Below are positions 50,331-61,837 of a DNA stretch of 64,000 nt, one piece after another. Each line of letters begins with the position of its first letter. Position 1 is the stretch's first letter. The stretch lies in the NCBI GenBank assembly GCA_012728415.1, contig JAAYFD010000032.1, positions 1 through 64,000 of the forward strand, read 5' to 3'. Position numbers and translations under genes: made by a program. The stretch is from Gammaproteobacteria bacterium. Its GTDB lineage: Bacteria; Pseudomonadota; Gammaproteobacteria; Pseudomonadales; Pseudomonadaceae. The notes under the pieces were generated by a model, which saw nothing but the letters and a program-made list of their open reading frames with translations, ran no database searches and had not been told where the DNA came from.

Positions 50331-51740
50331 TTACAGCGGCTTGCCGCGATTGCCATGCTGACTGACAAACGCTTGTACAGTTGCCAGGTCGTTGGCCAAC
50401 ACGGTACAGCGCTCTTCACGTTCGAACAGGTCAGCCATGTGCGCTGGCAACTGTGGGGCGACGCCGGATACAGCCTTCTCCACCGCTTCCGGAAACTTGA
50501 CAGGGTGTGCAGTGGCCAGGGTCACCATGGGCACGCTTGGGCTGCGCCGGCATTCGCGGGCTGCCCGCACGCCAATCGCCGTGTGCGGATCAATCAGCTC
50601 ACCACACTGGGCATACACCTCGGCAATGGTCTGACAGGTTTGCTCATCATCTACGGCAAGAGAATCAAACAGCTTGCGCACCTCACTCCAGCGGTCTTCT
50701 TCAACAGACAACTGGCCAGTTGCACGGAAGCGGTCCATCAACCCTGCCACCAGCGCGCCGTTGCGACCGTGCATGTCAAACAGCAAGCGCTCAAAGTTTG
50801 ACGACACCATGATATCCATGGATGGCGATAGCGTCGGGTGCAGTTCATCCTTGTGGTAGCGGTTGCCGCTCATGAAACGGTGCAGGATATCGTTGCGATT
50901 CGTGGCCACAATCAGTTGGCTGACCGGCAAGCCCATGTTGCGCGCCAGATAGCCAGCAAAGATGTCACCAAAGTTGCCGGTCGGCACCGAAAATGCTACC
51001 GAGCGGTGCGGCGCGCCCAGCTGCAGCGCGGCATGAAAGTAGTAAACAATTTGCGCCATGATGCGCGCCCAGTTGATCGAGTTGACCGCCACCAGACGGG
51101 TACCCTTGAGAAAGCCCTGATCGGCAAAACTGGCCTTGACCATTTCCTGACAGTCATCGAAGTTGCCTTCGATGGCGATATTGTGAATGTTGTCACTGAT
51201 GGCGGTGGTCATCTGTTTGCGCTGTACTTCGGACACGCGCTGGTGCGGGTGCAGGATGAAGATATCCACATTGTCACAGCGGCGGCAGCCTTCGATAGCA
51301 GCCGAACCGGTATCACCGGAGGTGGCACCCATGATGACCACACGTTCACCGCGCCTGGTCAGCACATGGTCCAGCAGACGACCGAGCAGCTGCAGGGCAA
51401 AGTCCTTGAACGCCAGGGTCGGGCCATGGAACAGCTCCAGCGCCCACTCGTTGGTATCCAGCTGACGCAGCGGTGCGACGGCACTGTTGGCAAACGCACC
51501 ATAGGTGTCTTCGATAATGGCCTTGAAGTCGGCATCACTGATGCTGCCGGCAACAAAGGGACGCATCACTTCAAACGCCAGTTCATGATACGGCAGACCA
51601 ACCCAGGACTGCATTTGCTCCAGAGAGAAGCGTGGCAGGTTTTCTGGTACGTAAAGGCCGCCATCACTGGCCAGTCCGGCCAGCAGTACCTCTTCAAAAT
51701 TCAGGGCCGGAGCCTGGCCACGTGTGCTGATATAACGCAT
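50331..51740 (-). CDS. thrC: Threonine synthase
   Basis: MRYISTRGQAPALNFEEVLLAGLASDGGLYVP; HGPTLAFKDFALQ; GATSGDTGSAAIEG. Confidence 0.97.
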   Translation of the reverse strand: MRYISTRGQAPALNFEEVLLAGLASDGGLYVPENLPRFSLEQMQSWVGLPYHELAFEVMRPFVAGSISDADFKAIIEDTYGAFANSAVAPLRQLDTNEWALELFHGPTLAFKDFALQLLGRLLDHVLTRRGERVVIMGATSGDTGSAAIEGCRRCDNVDIFILHPHQRVSEVQRKQMTTAISDNIHNIAIEGNFDDCQEMVKASFADQGFLKGTRLVAVNSINWARIMAQIVYYFHAALQLGAPHRSVAFSVPTGNFGDIFAGYLARNMGLPVSQLIVATNRNDILHRFMSGNRYHKDELHPTLSPSMDIMVSSNFERLLFDMHGRNGALVAGLMDRFRATGQLSVEEDRWSEVRKLFDSLAVDDEQTCQTIAEVYAQCGELIDPHTAIGVRAARECRRSPSVPMVTLATAHPVKFPEAVEKAVSGVAPQLPAHMADLFEREERCTVLANDLATVQAFVSQHGNRGKPL

Positions 51741-51761
51741 ATTGCTTGCCTTTATAAATGA

Positions 51762-53066
51762 TTAGTTCAGCTGTTCGACACGAATGCGAATGACCGGGGT
51801 ACTGACCGCCTCCAGCGCTTCCAGTGCGGCGATCGCATCAATCATGCGCACTTCCTGCACCCGGTGAGTCAGCAAAATGACGGGAATGAGGCCGTCCTGC
51901 TCCTCGGCTTCTTTCTGCATGATGGATTCGATATTGATGCCACGCTCCGACAAAATGCTGGCCACCTGGGCCAGTACACCGGGGTGGTCCTGTGCCTGGA
52001 TGCGCAGGTAGTAGGCCGATTCACAGTCGGCAATGGGCAACACCGCCTCGCTCGACAAGGCTTCAGCCTGGAATGCCAGTGCGGCAACCCGGCAGTCAGC
52101 CTCCGCATCCATCATGCGGGCAATATCTGTCAGGTCCGCCACCACCGCCGAAGCGGTCGGCTCCATGCCGGCACCGGCGCCGTAATACAGGGTGCTGCCC
52201 ACGGCATCGCCATTAACCATCACCGCGTTCATCACGCCGTTGACGTTGGCCAGCAACCGTTCCTCAGGAATAAGGGTCGGATGTACGCGCAATTCAATGC
52301 CGCTACCGGTTCGACGCGCTACACCCAGGTGTTTGATGCGGTAACCCAGTGCTTCAGCATAGTTGACATCAGCCGTGGTCAGCTGCGTGATGCCTTCGGT
52401 ATAGGCTTTGTCAAACTGCAGCGGAATGCCGAAAGCAATGGATGCCAGAATGGTCAACTTGTGAGCGGCATCAATGCCCTCAACGTCAAAAGTCGGATCG
52501 GCCTCGGCGTAGCCCAGCGCCTGGGCTTCTTGCAGCACATCTTCAAAGGCGCGCCCTTCCTCCCGCATTTCGGTCAGGATGAAGTTGCCGGTACCGTTGA
52601 TGATGCCGGCCAGCCAGTTGATGCGGTTACCGGCCAGACCCTCGCGGATTGCCTTGATCACCGGAATGCCGCCTGCCACTGCAGCTTCATAGCCAACCAT
52701 GACACCTTTGGCCTGGGCCCGGGCAAAAATCTCATTACCGTGCACGGCCAGCAAAGCCTTGTTGGCTGTCACCACATGCTTGCCGTTATCTATGGCAGCC
52801 AACACCAGCTCGCGTGCAACAGTGTCACCGCCAATCAGTTCGACCACAACATCAACATCCGGATTGGCCGCAACCTGCATCGCATCACTGATTATCTCAA
52901 TGCCTGTGGTGTCACACTGCGGATTAATGCTGCGCGCGGCAATTTGTACCACTTCAATCCGGCGACCGGTGCGACGGGAAATTTCGCCTGCATTGCGCTG
53001 CAACACATTAAGAGTGCCGCCACCTACGGTACCCAGCCCACAAATTCCGACCTTGACGGTTTTCAC
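51762..53066 (-). CDS. hom: Homoserine dehydrogenase
   Basis: VGICGLGTVGGGTLNVL, VVTANKALLA, ILTEMREEGRAFEDVLQEAQALGYAEADPTFDVEG, ACT domain. Confidence 0.97.
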   Translation of the reverse strand: MKTVKVGICGLGTVGGGTLNVLQRNAGEISRRTGRRIEVVQIAARSINPQCDTTGIEIISDAMQVAANPDVDVVVELIGGDTVARELVLAAIDNGKHVVTANKALLAVHGNEIFARAQAKGVMVGYEAAVAGGIPVIKAIREGLAGNRINWLAGIINGTGNFILTEMREEGRAFEDVLQEAQALGYAEADPTFDVEGIDAAHKLTILASIAFGIPLQFDKAYTEGITQLTTADVNYAEALGYRIKHLGVARRTGSGIELRVHPTLIPEERLLANVNGVMNAVMVNGDAVGSTLYYGAGAGMEPTASAVVADLTDIARMMDAEADCRVAALAFQAEALSSEAVLPIADCESAYYLRIQAQDHPGVLAQVASILSERGINIESIMQKEAEEQDGLIPVILLTHRVQEVRMIDAIAALEALEAVSTPVIRIRVEQLN

Positions 53067-53129
53067 GCTATGCCAACCCCTCTTGTTACGGCCGCTCTTA
53101 TGGGTGCGGCCCTTAATTTGATCTATCGT

Positions 53130-53849
53130 TTATCTTGCCCGCAATGCCCGCGTCACCAGCCGGGCTGCCGGAACATAGCCCGGAATCAGCTCGCCATTTT
53201 CCAGCACTATGGTCGGTGTGCCACGAACACCCACTTGCCGGCCCAGCGCATGCTGACGATCAACCGGATGCCGGCAGCTGGCCGCTGCAACTGGCTGACG
53301 CCGCTTGGCGCTGGTCATGGCTTGCTGGCGGTCCTCGGCACACCAGATGCTGACCATGGTGTCGTAGGTGCTGCCTGACAGGCCCTGACGCGGCCAGGCC
53401 AGATAGCGCACCTGAATGCCCTGGCGGTTCAGCTCTTCAACCTCGGCATGCAGTTTCTGGCAATAGCCACAGTCTACATCGGTGAAAACGGTTATGCTGG
53501 CCCGTGTCTCATCTTTCGCAGGAAAAATCACCATATCGTCCGGATTCAATTCCTGCATCAGCTCTGCAATCATCTTTTGCTGGGCCTGACCGGTCAGGTT
53601 CAAAGCCCGGTCTTTGCTAATTTGGTACAGCTCGCCATGCAAAACATAGCTGGCACTTTGATCAACATAGAGAAACTGGCCATCAGCCAGCTGCACCTGA
53701 TACAGCCCAGCACCTTCAATCAGGACAATGTGTTCAATCAGGATATCTGGCTGCAGCTGCTTCAGCTGTTCACGGACCCGCTGTTCATCAGCCTGCGCCG
53801 GCAAGACAAGCACTAGCCCACAGTAAAGAAAAAGGAATAATGGACGCAC
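53130..53849 (-). CDS. dsbC: Thiol:disulfide interchange protein DsbC
   Basis: ITVFTDVDCGYCQKLHAEVEELNRQGIQVRYLAWPRQG; upstream of hom-thrC. Confidence 0.93.
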   Translation of the reverse strand: MRPLFLFLYCGLVLVLPAQADEQRVREQLKQLQPDILIEHIVLIEGAGLYQVQLADGQFLYVDQSASYVLHGELYQISKDRALNLTGQAQQKMIAELMQELNPDDMVIFPAKDETRASITVFTDVDCGYCQKLHAEVEELNRQGIQVRYLAWPRQGLSGSTYDTMVSIWCAEDRQQAMTSAKRRQPVAAASCRHPVDRQHALGRQVGVRGTPTIVLENGELIPGYVPAARLVTRALRAR

Positions 53850-53988
53850 CGCGACGCTCTGGTAACCTGCAAAAGCACAAATTCTACCACATCTATGCCT
53901 GTTGCCACAGGCCGGGCTGCCACTGTTTCTGTACCATCAGGTGGCCGCGACGCAGGCTGCCCACACCTTGCATGCGGGCAGGTGCAAG

Positions 53989-54219
53989 TCACTTGCGCCA
54001 ATAATTGTTGGCTGCAGCGACGGTCTGGAAATTGACGGCTATAACCTGGGACGCAGCTGTCAGCGAGTCGGCCGACTCGGCATATTCGGGGCGCAACCTG
54101 TGCAAAACCTCCGGATCAGGCTGGGTATACTTGACGCCGCGGCGGCTCAAGGTGATGGCCAGTTCAAATCCCTCCTGCGGGGTCTCCGTGACCAGACTGG
54201 TTAACCATATATCAGACAT
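53989..54219 (-). CDS. Small hypothetical protein
   Basis: 76-aa frame MSDIWLTSLVTETPQEGFELAITLSRRGVKYTQPD with upstream RBS (ggagaatgac). Confidence 0.5.
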   Translation of the reverse strand: MSDIWLTSLVTETPQEGFELAITLSRRGVKYTQPDPEVLHRLRPEYAESADSLTAASQVIAVNFQTVAAANNYWRK

Positions 54220-54354
54220 GTCATTCTCCTGGGTTCAGTGAAACAGTGCTGCGCAGACTACACCTGCCAGCCATGTGGCCCTGTGCGACACAAAAAGCAT
54301 AAGCCCCCATACCGCTCGCGTCCATCCTTTCCCCACTCTTGCAGCAGCAGGGAC

Positions 54355-56352
54355 TCAGGTACGAAACTGCTGCACGAGACCTTGCATCTGGCTGGCCAGC
54401 CGGGCCAGCTCTTCACTTGCCTGGGCAATTTGCCGGGAGCTGCCTGCGGTCTGTTCGGTAACGCCACCGATCTTGGCCAGGCTGTGATTGATTGCGTCAG
54501 TAACTGCACGCTGCTCTTCTGCAGCAGCTGCAATCTGCTGGTTCATGCCTGTAATGGCTTGCAAGTTGCCAGCAACTTCATGCTGCAGACTCGACGAGCG
54601 CTCCACCATTACAACACTTTCATCGGCATGCCGGCCAACTTGCTGCATCACCTCAACGACCTGGGCAACGCCTTTCTGCAAATCGGCAATCAGCTGATGA
54701 ATTTCTTCGGTCGAGTTCTGCGTGTGTGTGGCGAGAGTTCTAACCTCATCAGCGACTACTGCAAAACCACGGCCTGCCTCACCGGCCCGCGCCGCTTCAA
54801 TGGCAGCATTCAGTGCCAGCAGGTTGGTTTGTTCGGCCACCCCGCGAATAACATCCAGCACCCGGTTAATCTGCTGGCTATTGGTGTTCAAACGGCCAAT
54901 TACCTCGGCTGCCTCCCCCGTCCCGGCTTCCAGCAAGCGGATTTTTTGTAAAACCTCCTGCACCACCTGGTTGCTGGCGCTACCCTGCTGCTCGGCATCC
55001 TGTGCAGCCATAGCTGCGGCAGCAGTATTCTGTGCAACATCCAGAACAGTAGCAGCCATTTGATTCATGGCAACCACGGTCTGTTCCGTCTCGCTACGAT
55101 TTTGCTGAATGCCTTGATCTGCCTGGTCTGTAGTTGTCGACAGCTCTTCTGCAGTAGCCGCCACCTGAACCGAAGACTGATGCATGTGGACAACTGTGCC
55201 ATGGAATTTTTCCAGCATCCGGTTGAAGGCTTCTGCTACCTGTCCAATTTCATCACCTGTGTCAACCTGCACTCTGGCATTCAAGTCGTTGGTTTTCTCA
55301 ACCCAGGTGATGGTAGTGTGCAGGCAGCGTACCTGCGATACGATAAGACGGGACAGGTAAAACGAAAACAGTACCGCAGTAACAATTGCGCCCGCCGCAA
55401 CCAGCAAGGTCACACCCGCCGTTTTTTTCGCACGGCCAATCAGTTGACCCGCAGCGCGAATCAAATCCTGTGCATAGCTGGCAGCAACTTCGTGATACAG
55501 GTCAATCTTGACTGTCGACAAGTCGAACCAGTGTGCAGCATCAACTCCAAGGGGTCCGCCCGAGCGCTCCACCGCCTGCTGTCGCAACTGGTCTACTTGC
55601 CCGACTGCCGGGTTTTGCAGAGTCATCCGGAACAGCTCGCGCTGTTCAACAGAAGCGACAGCCAACATGCCCTCAACGTACTGGTCCTGGTTCGCCATGA
55701 GCACGATCACTCGCTGCAAAAGTGAACGGGGCAGCTGATCGGAGCTAAAAGCTGCGCTCAGTGTAGCCCGCTCGATGCCTGCAGATTCAGATGCATGCAG
55801 CGCGCCAACGTAGCTTCTGACTGGCGATGCCAACTCATAAGCAGCGTCAACCTGCGCCAGACCTTCAATGGTGCTTAACAACAATCTGTTCAGAGCAGTG
55901 TAAAAGCTGATCCCCTCTGCAGCTTGAACCTTCATTGCACGCACTTGTTCACGCATGGCTTCCAGCTGGCTCAGCTGCTGTAAAAACCTCTGCCAGCCCA
56001 TGGCAAACTCAGTGTCAAACTCATCCAGCTGCACCCGCTGCAGTGCATCATGCAGTACACGAACCTGTGCATCAGTGGCGCGCTGCTGCTGTTGCAGTTC
56101 ACTGCCAAAACGCTGCCCCGAGGCCCCCAGGTAGCTGCCAGTGCGGCCGCGTTCACGCTGCAACTCTTTCAGCAGCAGGCTTGACTGGCCAGACAAGCTG
56201 GTTAATTGCTCCAGCTGTTCGGCCTGATGCCAGGTCGCCACCTGGGTGAGCAGTGAGGTGGTCGAAAAGTAGACAAGCCCAGCCAAGGGAAATGCCAGAA
56301 CCAGCATCAGCTTGCGACTGATGCTCAAAGCATTTAAGAATTTCACGCACAC
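54355..56352 (-). CDS. Methyl-accepting chemotaxis protein with NIT (nitrate/nitrite-sensing-like) domain
   Basis: [20 protein letters not shown] motif; [32 protein letters not shown]. Confidence 0.93.
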   Translation of the reverse strand: MCVKFLNALSISRKLMLVLAFPLAGLVYFSTTSLLTQVATWHQAEQLEQLTSLSGQSSLLLKELQRERGRTGSYLGASGQRFGSELQQQQRATDAQVRVLHDALQRVQLDEFDTEFAMGWQRFLQQLSQLEAMREQVRAMKVQAAEGISFYTALNRLLLSTIEGLAQVDAAYELASPVRSYVGALHASESAGIERATLSAAFSSDQLPRSLLQRVIVLMANQDQYVEGMLAVASVEQRELFRMTLQNPAVGQVDQLRQQAVERSGGPLGVDAAHWFDLSTVKIDLYHEVAASYAQDLIRAAGQLIGRAKKTAGVTLLVAAGAIVTAVLFSFYLSRLIVSQVRCLHTTITWVEKTNDLNARVQVDTGDEIGQVAEAFNRMLEKFHGTVVHMHQSSVQVAATAEELSTTTDQADQGIQQNRSETEQTVVAMNQMAATVLDVAQNTAAAAMAAQDAEQQGSASNQVVQEVLQKIRLLEAGTGEAAEVIGRLNTNSQQINRVLDVIRGVAEQTNLLALNAAIEAARAGEAGRGFAVVADEVRTLATHTQNSTEEIHQLIADLQKGVAQVVEVMQQVGRHADESVVMVERSSSLQHEVAGNLQAITGMNQQIAAAAEEQRAVTDAINHSLAKIGGVTEQTAGSSRQIAQASEELARLASQMQGLVQQFRT

Positions 56353-56460
56353 CCCACTTTACATGCATTTGGCGGATATTTTGGCTATATATACAGCATC
56401 AGCAACCAAAGTCGGCTTGACAAAAATCACGACGCAGCCGGCCTGGCTTTAATGCTGATC

Positions 56461-57012
56461 CTATGCGCCTTCACGGCGCGCCAGCCACCAATACAGCGCG
56501 ATCAATGTTTTGGCATCCCTGATGCGCTGCTGCGCAAGGGCTTCACGTACCTGCTTGTCATCAAGCAGCACCAGCTCCAGCAACTCTCCCGCATCCGCCT
56601 GCAACTGGCTATTGGCCTCAACACCTTGCGCCCAGTACAAGAATATTTTTTCATTACAAAAGCCTGGCGTAGAGTAAAACTCATGCAGCAGCTGTACTGA
56701 CTGGGCCGTATAGGGCGTTTCTTCAGCCAGCTCACGACGGGCGCATGCTGCCGGGTCTTCGCCGGCGTCCAGCTTGCCTGCAGGCAGCTCCAGCAGATCA
56801 AGCCCGCATGCATAACGGTGCTGTCGCACCAGCACGACCTGCTGTTCTGGTGTTACGGCCAGCACCGCTGCACCACCAGGGTGCAACACACACTCCCTGC
56901 TGGCCAAACTGCCATCAGGCAAGCGCACCTGATCAACACATAACGAGATGATGCTGCCCACAAAATGCTCAGTTGAACTGACCGGTATTTCAGTCAAACT
57001 CATAGGTGTCAA
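56461..57012 (-). CDS. NUDIX hydrolase (ADP-ribose pyrophosphatase-like)
   Basis: [28 protein letters not shown] box. Confidence 0.92.
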   Translation of the reverse strand: MTPMSLTEIPVSSTEHFVGSIISLCVDQVRLPDGSLASRECVLHPGGAAVLAVTPEQQVVLVRQHRYACGLDLLELPAGKLDAGEDPAACARRELAEETPYTAQSVQLLHEFYSTPGFCNEKIFLYWAQGVEANSQLQADAGELLELVLLDDKQVREALAQQRIRDAKTLIALYWWLARREGA

Positions 57013-58232
57013 ACTCCTGCCTTGCGCTTGGCCGCAATGTCCGAGGCTGCTGTAAACAGTACGTCAGTGGACGAGTTAAGGGCTGTTTCGGCCGAATCCT
57101 GCAAAACCCCGATGATGAACCCTATGGCAACCACTTGCATGGAGGTCTCAGTATCAATGCCAAACAGACTGCAGGCCAATGGAATCAGCAACAGCGAGCC
57201 GCCAGCCACACCCGAGGCTCCACAAGCGCACACTGCCGACACCACACAAAGAAGAAGTGCAGTACCAAAACTGACCTCAATGCCCAGCGTATGTACAGCA
57301 GCCAGCGTTAGCACCCCAATGGTAATAGCTGCACCGGCCATATTGATGGTTGCGCCCAGCGGTATCGAGATCGAATAGGTTGCATAGTCAAGCTTAAGCC
57401 GTTTGGCCAGCTCCATGTTGACCGGAATATTGGCGGCAGATGACCGGGTGAAAAACGCGGTAATACCGCTTTCACGCAAGCAGCGGAACACCAGAGGATA
57501 AGGATTTTTGCGAATTTTCCACCAGACCAGTAATGGGTTGACGATCAGCGCTACAGCCGACATCGCCCCGAGCAGTACCAGCAACAAATGCGCATAGCTG
57601 GCTAAAGTAGCCAACCCTGCTTCCACCACCATGGTGGCTACCAGGCCAAATACGCCCAGCGGTGCCAGCCGGATTACCCAGCGGATAATCCACGAAACGC
57701 TATCTGCCAAGTCATGTACAACACGCCTTGTGGTATCCGTAGAGTGCCGCAAAGCAATACCCAACCCTATGGCCCAGGCAAGAATGCCGATAAAGTTGGC
57801 ATTGGCAATGGCACTCACCGGATTGTCGACCATGGACAGGACCAGTGTTCTCAATACGTCACGAACCTCGGCAGGAGGCACCGCCGATATGTCCGCAGCC
57901 CTGACCAGTACCAGCTGTGAAGGAAAAGCCAGGCTGGCCAGTACAGCCACCACAGCAGCGCCAAAAGTCCCTATCAGGTACAAAACCAGAATTGGCCGTA
58001 TATGTGTTGGCTGATCATTGTCGTAACGCGAAATGGCTGCGGTTACCAAAATGAAAACCAAAACCGGAGCAACCGATTTCAAGGCAGAAATGAAAAGCTG
58101 GCCCAGCAGCGAAACCTCGCCAGCCCAGTCAGGCGCCAGCAGTGCCAGCACAACACCGGCAACCATGCCGACCATGATTTGCACCACCAGACCGGTGCGG
58201 TTCAAAAGAGATACAATACTGCTCAGGCTCAT
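57009..58232 (-). CDS. sstT: Serine/threonine:Na+ symporter
   Basis: Start [47 protein letters not shown], dicarboxylate symporter fold. Confidence 0.93.
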   Translation of the reverse strand: MSLSSIVSLLNRTGLVVQIMVGMVAGVVLALLAPDWAGEVSLLGQLFISALKSVAPVLVFILVTAAISRYDNDQPTHIRPILVLYLIGTFGAAVVAVLASLAFPSQLVLVRAADISAVPPAEVRDVLRTLVLSMVDNPVSAIANANFIGILAWAIGLGIALRHSTDTTRRVVHDLADSVSWIIRWVIRLAPLGVFGLVATMVVEAGLATLASYAHLLLVLLGAMSAVALIVNPLLVWWKIRKNPYPLVFRCLRESGITAFFTRSSAANIPVNMELAKRLKLDYATYSISIPLGATINMAGAAITIGVLTLAAVHTLGIEVSFGTALLLCVVSAVCACGASGVAGGSLLLIPLACSLFGIDTETSMQVVAIGFIIGVLQDSAETALNSSTDVLFTAASDIAAKRKAGV

Positions 58233-58445
58233 ACCATGTTCTTTGGATGTATGGACAAGCGCTGATTTTAACCTGAAAGCCAACTGAATGCGTCCGCAAT
58301 TGCCCATAATTACCGGCGTTTACGTTTTATTGTCACAACATGACCTGCCTCAACCTCCTGCTTCCCCATGCTTGACAGCCGCAGCGTTACTTGTTTTATT
58401 TGGCACACGTTTTGAGCCCAATTTTAATTCACAGGATAGAAAGTT

Positions 58446-58661
58446 ATGCAGAAAAACGCCTGGATCGTTACACTTGTGGGAACCGGCATCGCCGCAGCAG
58501 TGCTGCTGCTCTGGCTGGGCGGCGCAAAAGATGCAGCCCAGCAAACCGCTACTGCGACCATAGCCATGGCTTTTGCCATTATCCCTTTTATTTTTGCCAA
58601 GGCATGGGAAGCACTGGAGCAGATCAAGAAGTCCGAAAAAGACGCCGGTTCGGCACAGTAG
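58446..58661 (+). CDS. Small membrane hypothetical protein
   Basis: MQKNAWIVTLVGTGIAAAVLLLWLGG, followed by terminator. Confidence 0.65.
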   Translation: MQKNAWIVTLVGTGIAAAVLLLWLGGAKDAAQQTATATIAMAFAIIPFIFAKAWEALEQIKKSEKDAGSAQ

Positions 58662-58673
58662 CCGGATACAACC

Positions 58674-58702
58674 AAAAAGGCCTGCAAATGCAGGCCTTTT
58701 TT
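58674..58702 (+). terminator. Rho-independent terminator
   Basis: aaaaaggcctgcaaatgcaggcctttttt. Confidence 0.9.
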
Positions 58703-58815
58703 CTATCAAGAAACACAGCGTTCATGCTGGCAGACAGCACTCCAGAGCAACTTCCACCCGGCCGCTGGCCTGACTGCTTGCGAGGGCGCAGCTTATAATA
58801 CCAGGGCATAAAAAC

Positions 58816-58843
58816 AAAAAAGGGTCCCGAAGGACCCTTTTTT
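58816..58843 (-). terminator. Terminator of the tRNA operon
   Basis: aaaaaagggtcccgaaggaccctttttt. Confidence 0.85.
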
Positions 58844-58864
58844 GTTTCAGCTTAACGCCGTATT

Positions 58865-58940
<76 letters not shown>

Positions 58941-58947
58941 TTGAATA

Positions 58948-59023
58948 TGGCGTCCCCTAGGGGACTCGAACCCCTGTTACCGCCGTGAAAGGGCGGTGTC
59001 CTAGGCCACTAGACGAAGGGGAC
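58948..59023 (-). tRNA. tRNA-Glu(TTC)
   Basis: GTCCCCTTCGTCTAGTGGCCTAGGACACCGCCCTTTCACGGCGGTAACAGGGGTTCGAGTCCCCTAGGGGACGCCA. Confidence 0.97.
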
Positions 59024-59138
59024 GCAGCCTTGGAACTTTTAACAGTATCCATTTCCTGCTTCGGGCTGTACGCCCTGCTGGCTGGAAGTGGTGCGCATTC
59101 TATTGGTAACTTCGCCGCCCGTCAAGCCTTTTTTGAAT

Positions 59139-59546
59139 TTAGTGTTTGCTCTGCCCTGCCACCGGCAAGAACATCAGCCGAACCTCGGCATCCCAGTCAA
59201 ACGCTTTACCCTGTTCCAGAGCGGCAAACCGACGCTCCTCCAGCAACTGATACTTGGCAATTTCATCATCCGGCATAAAGTGCAAGCACTCACCACCAAA
59301 AAACCATAGCAAATCGCGGGGCACCTGGTGGGCAATCTGGGGATAGCGCTGGAAAACCTGGCTGACCAGCTCCTGGCCAAGATAGCGGTCATCATCGCCT
59401 TGACGCATGTGCTCAATCAGCTCGTCATAACGCGTAATGAATCCCTGGTGCTCTTCCGGCACCACGTCTTCCTCTGCCAGTGTTTGCAATACCTGCCGCA
59501 GGTACCGCAACAGGTCAATATGATGTTGTACATGTGCATCCGTCAT
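59139..59546 (-). CDS. PA2817-like conserved protein
   Basis: HIDLLRYLRQVLQTLAEEDVVPEEHQGFITRYDELIEHMRQGDDDRYLGQELVSQVFQRYPQIAH. Confidence 0.7.
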   Translation of the reverse strand: MTDAHVQHHIDLLRYLRQVLQTLAEEDVVPEEHQGFITRYDELIEHMRQGDDDRYLGQELVSQVFQRYPQIAHQVPRDLLWFFGGECLHFMPDDEIAKYQLLEERRFAALEQGKAFDWDAEVRLMFLPVAGQSKH

Positions 59547-59564
59547 ACTGTTAAGTGCCCCATA

Positions 59565-60443
59565 TCAATTACTTGGCAAAGCCTGCATCCCCACCCAGTG
59601 GCGGGCGAACTGTTCGGCACAGCGGCCGTTGCGGTTACCCCGTGCCTGAGCCCAGCGAATAGCCTGCTTCTCAAGCTCTTCGTCGCGCTGCCAACTCATT
59701 TTTTGCTGCGCTGCATAATGACTAACCCAGTGGCAGACCACATCCAGATAGTGGTCCTGGCTAAAAGCATAAAATGACAACCACAGACCAAACCGGTCAG
59801 ACAGGGCTATTTTGTCTTCCACTGCCTCGCCCGGATGCAGTTCGCCATTGTCACCGCGCTGCCAGTCACGGTTGTCGCTCATGTATTCTGGCAAAAGATG
59901 ACGCCGGTTCGAGGTTGCATAGAGCACCACATTATCCGGTGCCTGTTCCAGCGAACCGTCAAGAACACTTTTCAACAACCGGTAATCACCCTCTCCGGCC
60001 TCGAACGACAGGTCGTCACAAAACACTATAAACCGTTGTGGCAAGCCGGCCAGCGCAGCGACAATCAGCGGCAGTTCAGCCAAGTCATTGCGCTCGACCT
60101 CAACAAGACGCAACCCCTGCCCGGCGTATTCAGACAGAATTGCCCGCACCAGCGAAGACTTTCCTGTACCTCGGGCGCCCCACATCAGGGCATGATTACA
60201 GGGCAACCCCTGTAAAAACTGCCTGGTGTTGGCCAGCAGCAGGTCGCGCTGACGCTCAATGCCCAGCAAGTCACCCAGCTTGAGCCTGGAACGCACCTCG
60301 ACCGGACGTAAATAGCCCGCGCGCGGACTGCTGACCCAGCGTGCTGCCAGCTGCCTGTTCCAGTCCAGAGGTGGATGGCGCTCCGGCAGCAAGGGCTCAA
60401 GTCGGTCGAGGGTCTGGATCGCCCGCTGTAAAAAAACTTCCAT
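59565..60443 (-). CDS. DUF815 family P-loop ATPase
   Basis: MWGARGTGKSSLVRAIL, FIVFCDDLSFE, VLYATSNRRHLLPEYMSDN; start refined to MEVFLQ. Confidence 0.9.
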   Translation of the reverse strand: MEVFLQRAIQTLDRLEPLLPERHPPLDWNRQLAARWVSSPRAGYLRPVEVRSRLKLGDLLGIERQRDLLLANTRQFLQGLPCNHALMWGARGTGKSSLVRAILSEYAGQGLRLVEVERNDLAELPLIVAALAGLPQRFIVFCDDLSFEAGEGDYRLLKSVLDGSLEQAPDNVVLYATSNRRHLLPEYMSDNRDWQRGDNGELHPGEAVEDKIALSDRFGLWLSFYAFSQDHYLDVVCHWVSHYAAQQKMSWQRDEELEKQAIRWAQARGNRNGRCAEQFARHWVGMQALPSN

Positions 60444-60617
60444 TGAATTTTGCACTCTGGCCTCCCCGGTTTTGCGGTGCAAGGAATCCCGCACCAGCGC
60501 AAGCATTATCCGATAAAAGCTGGCATTATAGACGAGGTAGCCGAGCGCTGCGGGCCTGTCTGTGTACCCCCGCTGGCGACCAATCTGTATACCCACCTTA
60601 TTTGCGGGACATTTCTC

Positions 60618-61829
60618 ATGCAGTTCACCAAATCCAACAAACTGGCCAACGTCTGTTATGACATTCGCGGGCCGGTCATGAAGCATGCCAAGCGCCTGGA
60701 GGACGAAGGCCAGCGTGTAATCAAACTCAATATCGGCAACCCGGCCCCTTTCGGCTTTGAGGCGCCCGAAGAAATTCTGCAAGATGTCATCCGCAACCTG
60801 CCAACTGCGCAGGGCTACAGCGATTCCAAAGGCCTGTTCAGCGCCCGCAAAGCAGTCATGCACTATTGCCAGCAAATGAACATCGACGGTGTCGGCATCG
60901 AAGACATCTACCTGGGTAACGGTGTCTCCGAGCTGATCGTGATGTCTTTGCAGGCAATGCTCAATAACGGCGACGAGGTACTGATTCCGGCGCCCGACTA
61001 TCCACTGTGGACCGCTGCCTGCACCCTGGCCGGCGGCAAGCCAGTGCACTACCTGTGTGATGAGCAGGCCGGCTGGTTCCCTGACCTGGACGATATCCGC
61101 AGCAAGATCACGTCCAACACCAAGGCCATCCTGATCATCAACCCCAACAACCCGACAGGTGCAGTCTATTCTGAAGAACTGCTGCAGGAAATTGTTGAAA
61201 TCGCCCGCCAGCACAACCTGATCGTGCTGTCCGACGAAATTTACGACAAAATTCTCTACGACGGTGCCAGGCATACCTGTATTGCCTCGCTGGCCGACGA
61301 CCTGCTGTTTTTGACATTTAATGGCCTGTCCAAGTCTTATCGGGTAGCCGGTTTCCGCTCTGGCTGGCTGATTGTTTCCGGTGCCAAAGCCCGTGCCCAG
61401 GGCTATATTGAAGGTCTCGACATACTGGCCAACATGCGCCTGTGCGCCAATGTGCCCTCCCAGCATGCAATCCAGACTGCGCTGGGCGGCTACCAAAGCA
61501 TCAATGATCTGGTACTACCCAATGGCCGCCTGCTGGAGCAGCGCAACCGTGCCTGGGAACTGCTTAACGACATTCCCGGTATCAGCTGTGTAAAACCCAT
61601 GGGTGCCCTCTACGCCTTCCCGCGCATTGACCCGAAGGTTTGCCCGATCCATAACGACGAAAAGTTCGTGCTGGACCTGCTATTGCAAGAAAAGCTGCTG
61701 GTGGTCCAGGGCACCGCATTCAACTGGCCATGGCCCGATCACTTTCGGGTGGTTACCCTGCCACGGACCGAAGACCTGGAAGTGGCCATCGGCCGTATCG
61801 GCAACTTCATGAAGACCTATCGCCAATAG
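60618..61829 (+). CDS. alaA: Glutamate-pyruvate aminotransferase AlaA
   Basis: NKLANVCYDIRGPVMKHAKRLEDEGQRVIKLNIGNPAPFGFEAPEEI; NPNNPTGAVY; FNGLSKSYRVAGFRSGW. Confidence 0.93.
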   Translation: MQFTKSNKLANVCYDIRGPVMKHAKRLEDEGQRVIKLNIGNPAPFGFEAPEEILQDVIRNLPTAQGYSDSKGLFSARKAVMHYCQQMNIDGVGIEDIYLGNGVSELIVMSLQAMLNNGDEVLIPAPDYPLWTAACTLAGGKPVHYLCDEQAGWFPDLDDIRSKITSNTKAILIINPNNPTGAVYSEELLQEIVEIARQHNLIVLSDEIYDKILYDGARHTCIASLADDLLFLTFNGLSKSYRVAGFRSGWLIVSGAKARAQGYIEGLDILANMRLCANVPSQHAIQTALGGYQSINDLVLPNGRLLEQRNRAWELLNDIPGISCVKPMGALYAFPRIDPKVCPIHNDEKFVLDLLLQEKLLVVQGTAFNWPWPDHFRVVTLPRTEDLEVAIGRIGNFMKTYRQ

Positions 61830-61837
61830 CAGCCAGC

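Noticed and set aside
51864-53378. 504-aa plus-strand ORF
   Set aside because: Antisense shadow of hom.
60444-61496. N-terminal extension of the 643-aa minus ORF (59565-61496)
   Set aside because: Antisense to alaA; only the DUF815 part from MEVFLQ (60443) is supported.
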